DNA of 64,000 nt from Clusia tigrina (lineage: Eukaryota; Arthropoda; Insecta; Diptera; Clusiidae): the NCBI GenBank assembly GCA_920105625.2, contig OV050032.1:14540807-14604806 (forward strand). Direction: 5' to 3'. This document shows positions 1 to 9,846 of the stretch, in pieces (position 1 is the first letter of the stretch; each line of letters starts with the position of its first letter). The notes beneath the pieces were generated by a model. The model searched no databases, was not told the DNA's origin, and saw nothing but the letters and a program-made list of their open reading frames with translations. A program made the position numbers and the translations under genes.

Positions 1-1028
1 TTCATAAACCCTTCAGTTCACATGCTCACAGTCAGAACGTCAACATGCTCGCTACCTAGAAATGCTCGTATGCCTGTGAGTCTGTCACTGGGCTAACCAG
101 CAAGAAAGCATTGCATACATTCCGGCGCTTTAAAAATTCAAACACAAACTGTAAAGAAAATGAACCTTTTTTCTGTGTATGAATAAATTGTGAATTATAA
201 TTTGGAATTTATTGCATACTTTCAGTTAATAATGCTTGAAGCTGGCCAACAAAATTATAAGCCACGGTAACTTTTGCTAGTCCCCCCCCCCCCCCACCGC
301 CCACTCGGCGTCTTCAGTCGTTATGTAAAAAAGTGCTCGCAGCACTCGAGTAACAATTTAGCAACGTTTACTCCTGGCTGCCGTAATTATGTTTATCCAT
401 ACCAGCGCAGCGGAAGAGTAATGAGGCATGCTTTTACGCATTCAAGTGCATGAAGACGCAAGCAAAACCAACATCAACAGAACGGCACACACAGCACCGC
501 ACCGCACCGCACCGCACCGCACCGCACCGCACAGCACCGCACAGCACCGCACAGCACAGTAAGCCAGCAAGCAGGCAGGCAACGGCATGCAATTTAAAGT
601 AGCATAATTATTTATATGCAGCAAGTGAGCTAAACAAAACAAGAACGAAGAAACCGCTGCAGCAAAACTGTCTTCTGTGCGATGCGGCCTTGTTCAGGTT
701 GTTAAATCCCGTTTATATTCCATTTAATTGCACCGCTAAAGACGGCTTTTCAACTTTTCTAAAGAGAGTTCTGTTTTGGTGCTTGCAAATTCGCAAAGCA
801 CCTCCAGATATGCCTCAATTTCATACCAGAGCTGAACAGCCAATACATTCGTGGGGGATTTTCTAAGGTAACTGAAAGTATACTGCAAAGTACTACGAAT
901 TGGTCACACCTATTTGCTATTTCACTCTAGCACCTTTTAGAGAGGGGCTTCCTAGCATCTGGAGGCCCTGAAGATTACTTGCAAATTTTCTAAGTTCGTC
1001 TTCAGCCAGCACACAACCATTTTTTGAA
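1..1028. other. Non-coding stretch with a poly-C run and an ACCGC-type repeat
   Basis: No gene is recognisable here. There is a run of C at 282-295 and a short ACCGC/ACAGC tandem repeat at about 489-559. The open frames across the ACCGC repeat are cysteine-rich readings of the repeat and are not credible proteins. Confidence 0.6.
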
Positions 1029-1120
1029 CCCTCCTATTACGCTTTCCTACTATTACGCTTTCCTCATATTACGCTTTCCTCCTATTACGGTTTCCTACTA
1101 TTACGCTTTCCTCATATTAC
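1029..1120. repeat. 16-bp minisatellite, left part
   Basis: Tandem copies of a 16-bp unit, TATTACGCTTTCCTCC, with CTCC/CTAC/CTCA variants. This block is the left part of the array that resumes at 1684. The array is interrupted by a 563-bp insertion. Confidence 0.9.
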
Positions 1121-1683
1121 GCGACACCGAACAGGCGGGAGAGTTAAAGTTGCCCATTTCTACAACAATTATGGAAAACGCACTCTCGATGTTGTTATAC
1201 CCAAAATTCTGAATCAGCTGCCATCAAACATAGCGAACGATCACCAAGCTCCGAAACATCAGCGAAATAGAAACATCAAACTGCATTATATTCAGAACTA
1301 ATGTTTATTTTCACTTCTAAATAATGTTTATTTTCGCTTCTAAATAATGGTCACCCATGTACCAATAATAATGTCTTAAATTGTACTCTTTTTCCTTCTT
1401 CTTATTCAATTACATTGCTCCTTGATAAGTTTCTAAATTTTATAATTGTACTTTATAATTATACTTTAAATTTATAACTTATAATCGTACTTTAAATTTG
1501 TATTCTAATTGAACTATTGTAATTTATTATTTGAATATCTATTGTTATTATTAATTAATTAATTTATTATTATTTCAAATTTTCTCGCAGACAAGCCTTA
1601 AAGGCTTCGCGAGATACCATGAAATTGTAACAAAAATTGTAAAAAGAATAATTGAAATAAACCTCACTCACTCACTCACTCAC
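1121..1683 (+). mobile_element. 5'-truncated non-LTR retrotransposon inserted in the minisatellite
   Basis: The left junction leaves the minisatellite after ...TATTAC and the right junction resumes at GCTTTCC, so removing this segment restores a normal 16-bp unit. Near its left end one frame reads a short tail including YGKRTLDVVIPKILNQLP before a stop. This resembles the extreme C-terminus of non-LTR reverse transcriptases. An AT-rich 3' UTR follows, then an imperfect hairpin at about 1583-1614 and a (CACT)n tail at about 1663-1683. A hairpin plus a short-repeat tail at the 3' end is typical of several LINE clades. The clade is not assigned. A long target duplication cannot be distinguished from the surrounding repeat. 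Confidence 0.6.
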
Positions 1684-2178
1684 GCTTTCCTCATATTATG
1701 CTTTCCTCCTATTACGCTTTCCTCATATTACGCTTTCCTCCTATTACGCTTTCCTACTATTACGCTTTCCTCCTATTACGCTTTCCTCCTATTACGCTTT
1801 CCTACTATTACGCTTTCCTCCTATTACGCTTTCCTCCTATTACGCTTTCCTCATATTACGCTTTCCTCCTATTACGCTTTCCTCCTATTACGCTTTCCCA
1901 CTATTACGCTTTCCTCCTATTACGCTTTCCTCCTATTACGCTTTCCTCATATTACGCTTTCCACATATTACGCTTTCCTCCTATTACGCTTTCCTCCTAT
2001 TACGCTTTCCTCATATTACGCTTTCCTCATATTACGCTTTCCTCCTATTACGCTTTCCTCCTATTACGCTTTCCCACTATTACGCTTTCCTCCTATTACG
2101 CTTTCCTCCTATTACGCTTTTCTCATATTACGCTTTCCACATATTACGCTTTCCTCCTATTACGCTTTCCTCCTATTA
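1684..2178. repeat. 16-bp minisatellite, main block
   Basis: About 31 tandem copies of the 16-bp TATTACGCTTTCCTCC unit. The 162-residue frame across it repeats every 16 residues (three units of 16 bp) and is an artefact of the repeat, not a gene. Confidence 0.95.
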
Positions 2179-2380
2179 GTCTGTAGTCTTTCACTACGTC
2201 CTGTCTGATTGAATTTCTATTTTCCGCTCCCCATTCGAAAGCTTAAAGCAACTACGTTAATTGAAACGAAAGAGACAACATCCTTTCGAACTCATATTTC
2301 ATAGCAATAGAGAAGGCAGTCATCGATGAATCGTAGAATCAATGACGTAATAGAGAATATTATTACAATATATACTCATA

Positions 2381-3682
2381 TACGAGGGGTACTATTTATA
2401 TTTCGGGAACTGGCAACACTAATGTCAATAGCTAAAGTCTGGCAACACCATAATAAAGTTTGACATTTTTTAGCTTAAACGTACTCACAACGTGTTGATG
2501 TACAAGTGCTATTTGTTTTGTTTACGGTGAGTTAAGGAAATCAATTTGGCCAAAAAATGGAAATTTCAAGAGAAGGTTTTTGCGTTGGATTATTTTTCAC
2601 AACTTTCGGACGTGGATTATCTCCACAAGAATGTGTCGATGAACTCTCAGTTCTTTGTATGGCGATAAAGCACCATCAAAAACCACAGTATATCGCTGGT
2701 ATAGTGAATTCAATCGTGGTCGTAGTTCGGTCGCCGACGATCTCCGTGCAGGTCGTCCAAAATCGGTTGTTGTGCCACAAAACATCGATGCAGTGCGTGA
2801 ACTGATAATGCAAGATCGTTATGTGACATATCGTGAGATAGAGGACACCTTGGGCATTACTTCCACTTCCATACATTCAATATTGCATGAACATTTGGCT
2901 GTGAAAAAGATTTGTTCGCGTTGGATCCCACATAATTTGACAATCGGTCACAAAAAGGCTCGTGTCAATTGGTGTAAGGAAATGATTAGAAAGTTCGACC
3001 GTGGTGCTACAGAAGACGTGTATAAAATCGTGACAGGGGACGAATCATGGATATATGCGTATGAGCCGGAAACAAACCAACAATCGACCGTGTGGGTATT
3101 CCAAGACGAGCTAAATCCAACAAAAGTTGTTCGTGGAAGAAGCACAGCGTAGCAAATGGTCGCCTGTTTCTTCGGCCGAATGGGTCATGTGGCCATTGTT
3201 CCGCTTGAGCAACGTAGGACGGTCAATTCTGAGTGGTACACGACCATTTGTTTGCCGGAAGTCTTCGGAGAAATTCGTAAAACCAACCGCCAAAGACGAA
3301 TCATTCTCCATCATGACAATCCGAGCTCTCACTCATCTCGTCAAACAGGTGAATTTTTGAGCTGTCTAAACATCGAATTGATGACTCATCCTCCGTACAG
3401 TCCTGATTTGCGCACCCAATTACTTCTTCTTGTTCCCGAATATCAAAGGTAAACTGCGTGGTCAACGATTTACGAGCGCCGAAGAAGCAGTTGAAGCGTT
3501 CAAAAACCATGTTTTGGAGGTGTCTCAAGAGGAATGCAAAAACTGCTATGACAAATGGTTTGAACAAATGGAAAAGTGTATTGATCATCAAGGGGAATAT
3601 TTTGAAATACAATAAAGCCATTTTCATTTAAAAATATTTGTTATTATTTGCTATTCCCGAAATATAAATAGCAGCCCTCGTA
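2381..3682 (+). mobile_element. Mariner (Tc1/mariner) element, inactive
   Basis: Terminal inverted repeats of about 28 bp lie at 2381-2408 and 3655-3682. They start TACGAGGG, end TTTCGGGA and differ at about two positions. The outermost TA on each side is the expected TA target duplication. The length of about 1.3 kb is normal for the family. The interior holds a broken transposase gene, described separately. Two of the three catalytic aspartates remain, so the copy should be mobilisable at most in trans. Confidence 0.93.
2557..3615 (+). pseudogene. Mariner transposase pseudogene (DD34D type, third D lost)
   Basis: Mariner transposases cut and rejoin DNA at the inverted repeats through a DDD triad. 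The start MEISREGF matches the usual mariner N-terminus. Helix-turn-helix-like segments follow (TTVYRWYSEFNRGR, then TYREIEDTLGITSTSIHSIL) and the motif WIPHNL. The first aspartate is at 3039-3041 (TGDESW) and the second at 3315-3317 (HHDN). The reading frame is broken by a frameshift near 2650, an in-frame TAG at 3150-3152 and a one-base insertion near 3411. After the insertion, the codon expected to hold the third aspartate, 34 residues after the second, is TAC (Tyr) at 3421-3423. Frame then continues to a stop at 3613-3615. The breaks plus the lost catalytic residue make it non-functional. The subfamily is not assigned. Confidence 0.93.
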
Positions 3683-5988
3683 TAATAAAAGGCAAGTGCT
3701 GATTGATGATTCACAGTAGCAATTCGGTGTGAGAGAAAGACACCGCCGCAACAAGGAATATTCTACAAAGTAGATACGAACTGTTGTTTTAAGGAAACCT
3801 TCATTCATGTTTAGTCAGGGCTTCCTGGTCACAAAACTCTCTACTGGTAGCCCCAGTTACTGGTCTTGTCGAATTGAGCCTTTTGGCAGAATGTTCTGTA
3901 GTCGTGGCTTGCTGGACTCTATTCAATATACTCATAATATTTATTAGTATATTTATGAAAAATTCGGCTTCTATTTCGTTTCCAAATCAGCATCACTGTG
4001 TGCAGTTGCAAACACACAATTGGACACAATACAATCACCAGCCTTTAGGCAGAGAATACAGAGAAAGGACTCTTGTTCTGCTCACACTAACACATGTCCA
4101 AAACTGTAGTAGTGTGACTGATTTTCTTCAGGATTCTGGTTAACCAGTGATAAACAAACCTATCCATATACGCAACTAATGATAAACAAAGACAGTTTTT
4201 GTTAAACGTCAGAAAGTTTCTTCTGTTGAAGAATCCACTGATTGTAAAGTAGTAGCATAGTTTTCAGGTCTTTGAAGAAGGTCCATGAGACCAGAATAGG
4301 GACATAATTCAGTTCCTCATACTACCAACATTCTCTGCAGTAAAAAAAAAGATACATAATATCCGTTGAGAGTTTAAAAGTTAAGAGCTACCTCCAAGTA
4401 ACCAAACCGCCGCCACTGCTGCATATGTTTAAAATAATTACTCAGCTGACAGGTTTGAACTGTTTGTACCTCATTTAAAACATTCTGATGCTGTAACTCA
4501 TTATTCCATATTTGATTTAGCTGCTGATCTCTTGGTCATTACGAGTATCTTACAGCATCGCCACCAAGTCTGCTTAACAATGAGACTAATTCCCAACACA
4601 GTAGTCTCTTACATTGACTTTTACAAAAACTGGACTGGTGGATTTTTGTAGGGGTTGCCAATTGCACTTAGAAAGTTCAGGTGGAGGAGTACCTGAGTGA
4701 CCATTGGATCCTTTCAAAAGCTTTTTAACACACAATCTCGGAAACTGTATAGATCATGCAAGCATAATGTACAAATCTAAACATATGAATAAAAACCAGG
4801 AGAGGCCTGGTCCTCGTTTCAGAAGAACCTGGCTAGGCACAACGCACACACTCAGGCACTCACACACTCACCCACTCATACACTCATTCACTCGCATAGA
4901 CATATTCATTAATGTTTAATGTATTGAATCTTTATTTAACATTTTAAACTTTATATTCTATTAGAGCATGCATTTTGTGCTTAACATAACGCGTTTCACT
5001 TAAATTTAATTGGAATTTTAATATAATAATTATGTTTGAATAGTAATCAATGCAAGGGGGTGGGGGTAGAGTGAGTTTCACAGTTTTTAAGAAATTTAAA
5101 ATTATTTTTTAACAATATTTCTCTAGGGCTCCGGACAATTATTATGCCACATTTCAGGATTTTCATAGAAATTGGTTTCTTGCTCTACAAAAATGTCGTT
5201 TTCTCTCCAAAAATGCAGCAGAATAATTTTAAATGGGGGTGAAAACTAAATTCAATTTGATGTAAATACATAAAAACTTTGTGTAATTGAAGGGGGTGTA
5301 GGGGGTTAATGAATTTGATTATGTAACTTAATTGGAATAGATTTGCAAAAATATTGAAACCATTTTAAAACAAGAACGATTCACAATTTGCGCAATTTAA
5401 AAGCAAAGAAAATTTAAAAACACAAATTGTACAAAAAAGATGAGAGGAATTTTAAAAATTATTGCTGCACAGTTCCGGGCACGGTTCAGGCAATTTTTCG
5501 GTCGTGACTCTCGAAGCTGAAAACTTTCTGCTTCAAATTCTCAGTTTTCGAGAGCGTGTAGGGCGAGAGCAGCATCGGCAGCACGTTGAAGCAGTTCAGT
5601 TCCGGCAATTTTATATTGAGCTGTAATGGGAAAGGACATGACAAAACTATGAGATTGCTGTAAAAGAACACTGCCTCTGGAATAAGGGTTTAAAGGAAGT
5701 ATAAACCAGCAAAGCCTGTTGATACATTCCTAGGCAAGCCTGATAAAATCTGAAACATGAAAAAAGGATCTAACTGAGAATACAAGAAGCATGGCACATT
5801 CCAATTGGAAATGGAGCGATTTATCTGCGAAGACGTCTTCAGGACTAGGGTTTTGAGTGCCAGATCGTTTCTAGGCTGTGCCTTGCGTGACAGATCGACA
5901 TATTTCCAGTGTCCGTTGAATACTTTTTCAAGACTCGGGTCTGTCTTGCCTGTGTCCCGTCTCTATGGTCTGTGCTTTGGGTGCCCTT
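3683..5988. other. Non-coding stretch; contains a solo hAT-MITE end
   Basis: No gene or RNA is recognised. The longest open frames have no protein-like features. From about 4920 the DNA is AT-rich. The only identifiable element is the isolated MITE terminus at 4050. Confidence 0.55.
4050..4085 (-). mobile_element. Solo terminus of the hAT MITE family
   Basis: The sequence begins CAGAGAATACAGAGAAAGG and continues CTCTTGTTC. It matches the right-hand terminal repeat and first subterminal bases of the eight fuller copies; the closest match is the end at 51471. No matching opposite end or 21-bp core is visible nearby, so this is a fragment. Confidence 0.6.
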
Positions 5989-6088
5989 GAAAATATGCTT
6001 CAAATTTTACACTTACCCGTAAATTGTGATATGCATGAGTAGCCCTTGAAAATATGCTTCAAATTTTACACATACTCGTAAATTGTGT
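5988..6088. repeat. Tandem duplication of about 55 bp
   Basis: The block CCCTTGAAAATATGCTTC...CGTAAATTGTG occurs at about 5989 and again at about 6044 with few differences. It is a simple local duplication with no coding content. Confidence 0.8.
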
Positions 6089-6152
6089 TGTTTGAGTACC
6101 GGGCGGCATTGAGCATATTTCCAGGTAGCCCCAAATTGTCTCTTACTTACTT

Positions 6153-6396
6153 TATTATTATTATTATTATTATTACTATTATTATTATTATTATTATTAC
6201 TATTATTATTATTATTATACTTCACACCACCATTAATTATGAGTGCAAGGTGTTGGTGGAATGAGTACTAGCTACAGAGGCTTTCGAAGAGAAATCGATT
6301 TTATAGAAAGAAGCATTTTGGAGGCCAAGCCCGTGGCAGGATTTGAACCTGCGACCCTCGGGGAGTGCTTACCACTAGACCACAGAGGGCGGCTCC
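6153..6396 (-). mobile_element. tRNA-derived SINE, copy 1 (with ATT-repeat tail)
   Basis: Reverse-strand SINE. The tRNA-like head at 6393 down to about 6325 carries box A (TGGTCTAGTGG) and box B (GGTTCAAATCC). The body matches the copies at 52.2 and 52.6 kb, and the 3' tail is an (ATT)n run at about 6153-6218. It is flanked by a 13-bp duplication CTCTTACTTACTT at 6140-6152 and 6397-6409. The region between the boxes has lost about 15 bp relative to the other copies. It sits in the TAAG-type tail of the adjoining retrotransposon fragment. Confidence 0.85.
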
Positions 6397-6670
6397 CTCT
6401 TACTTACTTACTTTCGTGGCCTATTCGCAGAATCTGCGAAGCAACCCGCTATCGGGTTACGGCCGAACTTAACAGAGCTCGCCAGGTGCCTCTGCTTGGC
6501 GCGCGTCTTCTCCAATCTGTTATACCAAGCGTGGTTAGGATTTCCTCGACTTGGTCCTTCTATCGGAGGCATAGTCGTCCGCCACGTTGTCGTCCAGCGG
6601 CTTCCGCTTGGTACTCCTCTTCGCTGGAGCTTCTTCATTCATACGCACGACATGTCCAAGCCAGCGCAGA
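6397..6670 (-). mobile_element. 3' fragment of an RTE-like non-LTR retrotransposon
   Basis: On the reverse strand the sequence reads WLGHVVRMNEEAPAKR, like the WLGHV-R-M signature near the C-terminus of many RTE-type reverse transcriptases. Frames with shifts follow, then (TAAG)n at the 3' end (plus-strand TACTTACTTACTT at 6400-6412). Stops and frameshifts show it is decayed. The clade call rests on the short motif and the repeat tail only. Confidence 0.5.
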
Positions 6671-7858
6671 CATTAACGATTCCTTCCTATCGGAAGTTAA
6701 CGATTCCTTACTATGGGAAATGAATGATTCCTTCCTATGGGAAGTTAATGATTCCTTCCTATGGGAAAATTGTGATTCCTTCCTATGAGAAATTAATGAT
6801 TCCTTCCTAGGGGAAATTTATGATTCCTTCCTATGGGAAAATTATGATTCCTTCCTATGGGAAAATTATGATTCCTTCCTAGGGGAAATTAACGATTCCT
6901 TCCTATCGGAAGTTAATGATTCCTTCCTATGGGAAAATTGTGATTCCTTCCTATGAGAAATTAATGATTCCTTCCTAGGGGAAATTTATGATTCCTTCCT
7001 ATGGGAAAATTATGATTCCTTCTTATGGGAAAATTATGATACCTTCCTAGGGGAAATTAACGATTCCTTCCTATTGGAAGTTAATGATTCCTTCCTATGG
7101 GAAAATTATGATACCTTCCTATGGGAAAATTATGATACCTTCCTAGGGGAAATTAACGATTCCTTCCTATCGGAAGTTAATGATTCCTTCCTATGGGAAA
7201 ATTGTGATTCCTTCCTATGAGAAATTAATGATTCCTTCCTAGGGGAAATTTATGATTCCTTCCTATGGGAAAATTATGATACCTTCCTATGGGAAAATTA
7301 TGATACCTTCCTAGGGGAAATTAACGATTCCTTCCTATCGGAAGTTAATGATTCCTTCCTATGGGAAAATTGTGATTCCTTCCTATGAGAAATTAATGAT
7401 TCCTTCCTAGGGGAAATTTATGATTCCTTCCTATGGGAAAATTATGATTCCTTCCTATGGGAAAATTATGATACCTTCCTATGGGAAAATTATGATACCT
7501 TCCTAGGGAAATTAACGATTCCTTCCTATCGGAAGTTAACGATTCCTTCCTATGGGAAGTTAATGATTCCTTCCTATGGGAAGTTAATATTCCTTCCTAT
7601 GGGAAAATTGTGATTCCTTCCTATGAGAAATTAATGATTCCTTCTTAGGGGAAATTTATGATTCCTTCCTATGGGAAAATTATGATTCCTTCTTATGGGA
7701 AAATTATGATACCTTCCTACGGGAAATTAACGATTCCTTCCTATCGGAAGTTAATGATTCCTTCCTATGGGAAATTAATGATTCCTTCCTATGAGAAATT
7801 AATGATTCCTTCCTATGGGAAATGAATGATTCCTTCCTATGGGAAAATTATTGATTCC
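6671..7858. repeat. 24-bp minisatellite of about 50 units with higher-order structure
   Basis: The 24-bp unit is centred on GATTCCTTCCTATGGGAA followed by AATTAT or similar. Variants (CTATCGG, CTATGAG, CTAGGGG, GATACC) recur in the same order every 7-10 units, so the array grew by duplicating multi-unit blocks. TTCC-TATG-GGAA inside the unit is a near palindrome. The sequence beside the left end, CGCTGGAGCTTCTTC (6623-6637), recurs just past the right end at 7871-7885. Confidence 0.95.
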
Positions 7859-9215
7859 TTGGAACACCTTTTCGCTGGAGCTTCTTCGTCCACACCCAAA
7901 ATGCCTCATGAGTATATTTTCGCTGGTCTCCCTTACCATTCCATCATAGATTCCATTCATTTTTCAACTACATTTGCATTCACATTTTGTGGTGAGCAAA
8001 CTTAAATTTTATAAACGAAGCATACTTTTAGGCTTTTTCAGAGTGTTTGCTCTATTATCTACATACACCATAATCGATCTCCAGATGAAATTGATTTATT
8101 CAAGATTTTTGAACTTGAGAGAACTAAAGTGGAATTTAATTTTAATTAAAATTATTCAATTTAATAAAATGTGATATTAAAAAAAATTGTTTTCCTCTCT
8201 TAAATTTATAAATTTTAAATAATTGTAGTTGTGTATTTTGTAATGTATTTTTTTGCAATCTCTGAGCCCTTTCTTTCATCTCCCTTTTGTTGCAATTTTG
8301 TGTCCACATTCAGTGATTAATGATTCCCTTGAGCTCTCCCTCTTTCTCTCTCCCTCTGTCGCTCTCTGCCTCTTGCCTGAGGTCGGTTAACACCAATTAT
8401 AAATATACAGTTGCCAAAACCAACCGGCTGCACGAGCTCACAGCCACACTACCGCCAGCCACATGCACACTTGCAGGCGTACACCAGTCATTTGGGTCAT
8501 TTTAAAATGTCCTGCAGCATAAAGCAATTATTTTTGTGGCACACATTAAAGTCATCTGACATGTACCGCAAACTACACACGCCGCCTGGCACACACTCAC
8601 TCGCAGGCTGCCGCACATCTAAATGACTTTTATTATAAGCTTTCAGTGGAAGTGTGCGTTTGAGTGACTTTGGTTGGTAGTCGGTCGTATTAAAAAAAGT
8701 GATTGTGTGTGATTTTTCATTTTGCTGCTTACGCAGGACCTGCCCTCCGCACTGCTTCATGCATGGAGAAGACAGACGCGAGCGCACAAGCAAAGAATGT
8801 CACGTCAGGAAAATCTGTGTGTGTGTTTGAGTTCTCGCGTTTATGCCTTCATGTTTTGAGAGTTATGCATACAAGCCCACTAAGAACTGCACTTATGCCA
8901 CTTAAGCTGGGAACTTTATTTGCCTTTCACTGCTCCTGCTAACAAAGGACAATTTTATATTTTTTATGATTTTTTATGTATTTTTATTGCAAGTAAGTTG
9001 TTGACATATCGCACACATTGACTGCCAAGATTCCTGTGAAAGAGTCCTGTTGATGGATTGTAACACAGACCACGCTAATTGATATCTCTGAAACGGATTT
9101 GCCGCATCGTGTGTGTGCGTGCGTGTGATTTTTATATTGTTTCATGTTGTATTTATATAAATGATGTCTTAAACAGCTCTCACCACAACCATCCTCCTCC
9201 TCTTTCTCTTTGCAG
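7859..9215. other. Upstream intron or intergenic DNA of the Phactr gene
   Basis: No coding exon can be supported between the minisatellite and the acceptor at 9215. The part at 7960-8330 is AT-rich. The polypyrimidine stretch and CAG at about 9192-9215 form the acceptor of the first recognisable exon. Any upstream Phactr exons are to the left or unrecognised. Confidence 0.5.
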
Positions 9216-9473
9216 AACCCAGAAAAGACAAGACTGATGCGCCACACGGTGGTAATGGCACACTATCACCAAACACCGAACAACCATCATGTCAAGGCTC
9301 AATTTTGCCTCCGCCCGGTGGTGGCGGCGGCGGCACCCAACAAAATCACTCCCATGGCAATGGGCGCGATCAGTACGACTCACATTCGCAGAATTCCAAA
9401 ATGGAACGTCCCAGCACGCTGGGCTCCAGCAAATTATCCCGTCGCGTAAATATTTGTTATCATAATGAACATT
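9216..9473 (+). CDS. CG32264: Phactr coding exon a
   Basis: The acceptor is TTTCTCTTTGCAG. The exon starts with two bases of a split codon. It encodes a Gly/Gln/His-rich segment followed by [18 protein letters not shown] and ICYHNEH. The donor GTAAGT at 9474 leaves one base (T), which joins AT of the next exon to make Tyr. An alternative donor GTAAAT at 9446 is phase-incompatible with the next acceptor. Confidence 0.85.
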
Positions 9474-9813
9474 GTAAGTACCCAGTTGCATCGGCAGCTT
9501 TCTCACAACCAGTCTTAAATGTTTTTTGAAGTAGTCACAGCTCGTCGTTGTCTACCGATATATTTAAAACACATAATTATAAATTAAATTTAATGAATAT
9601 TGAATTGAATTGATTGAATTTTTCAAACAATAGAAAGTAATATTTAAGTCGTATTTCCTACTGCTGCTGCGCTTCGGTTGTTTATGTTGTTGGAAGGTTG
9701 TTCATATACTCCGAGTAAGTTGCCAAGCTAGACCCCTTCTTCTAAAATGTAAAGGAGGAGGAGGAGGGTAGCCTAGGAGACCGGGAAACTATTTCATGAG
9801 ACACTTTTTTTCG

Positions 9814-9846
<33 letters not shown>

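Noticed and set aside
1698..2186. 162-codon frame of YYAFLLLRFPPITLS repeats
   Set aside because: It is a translation of the 16-bp minisatellite with an exact 16-residue period; there is no other evidence of coding.
6325..6393. tRNA gene on the reverse strand (boxes A and B present); also at 52165 and 52777
   Set aside because: The ends of the tRNA-like region do not pair as an acceptor stem, the anticodon region is inconsistent between copies, and the same head is followed by a shared body and tail with target duplications. These are SINE heads.
9474..9532. Extension of Phactr exon a to the frame end at 9529
   Set aside because: GTAAGT at 9474 is a consensus donor, phases match the next exon, and the extension loses protein-like character.
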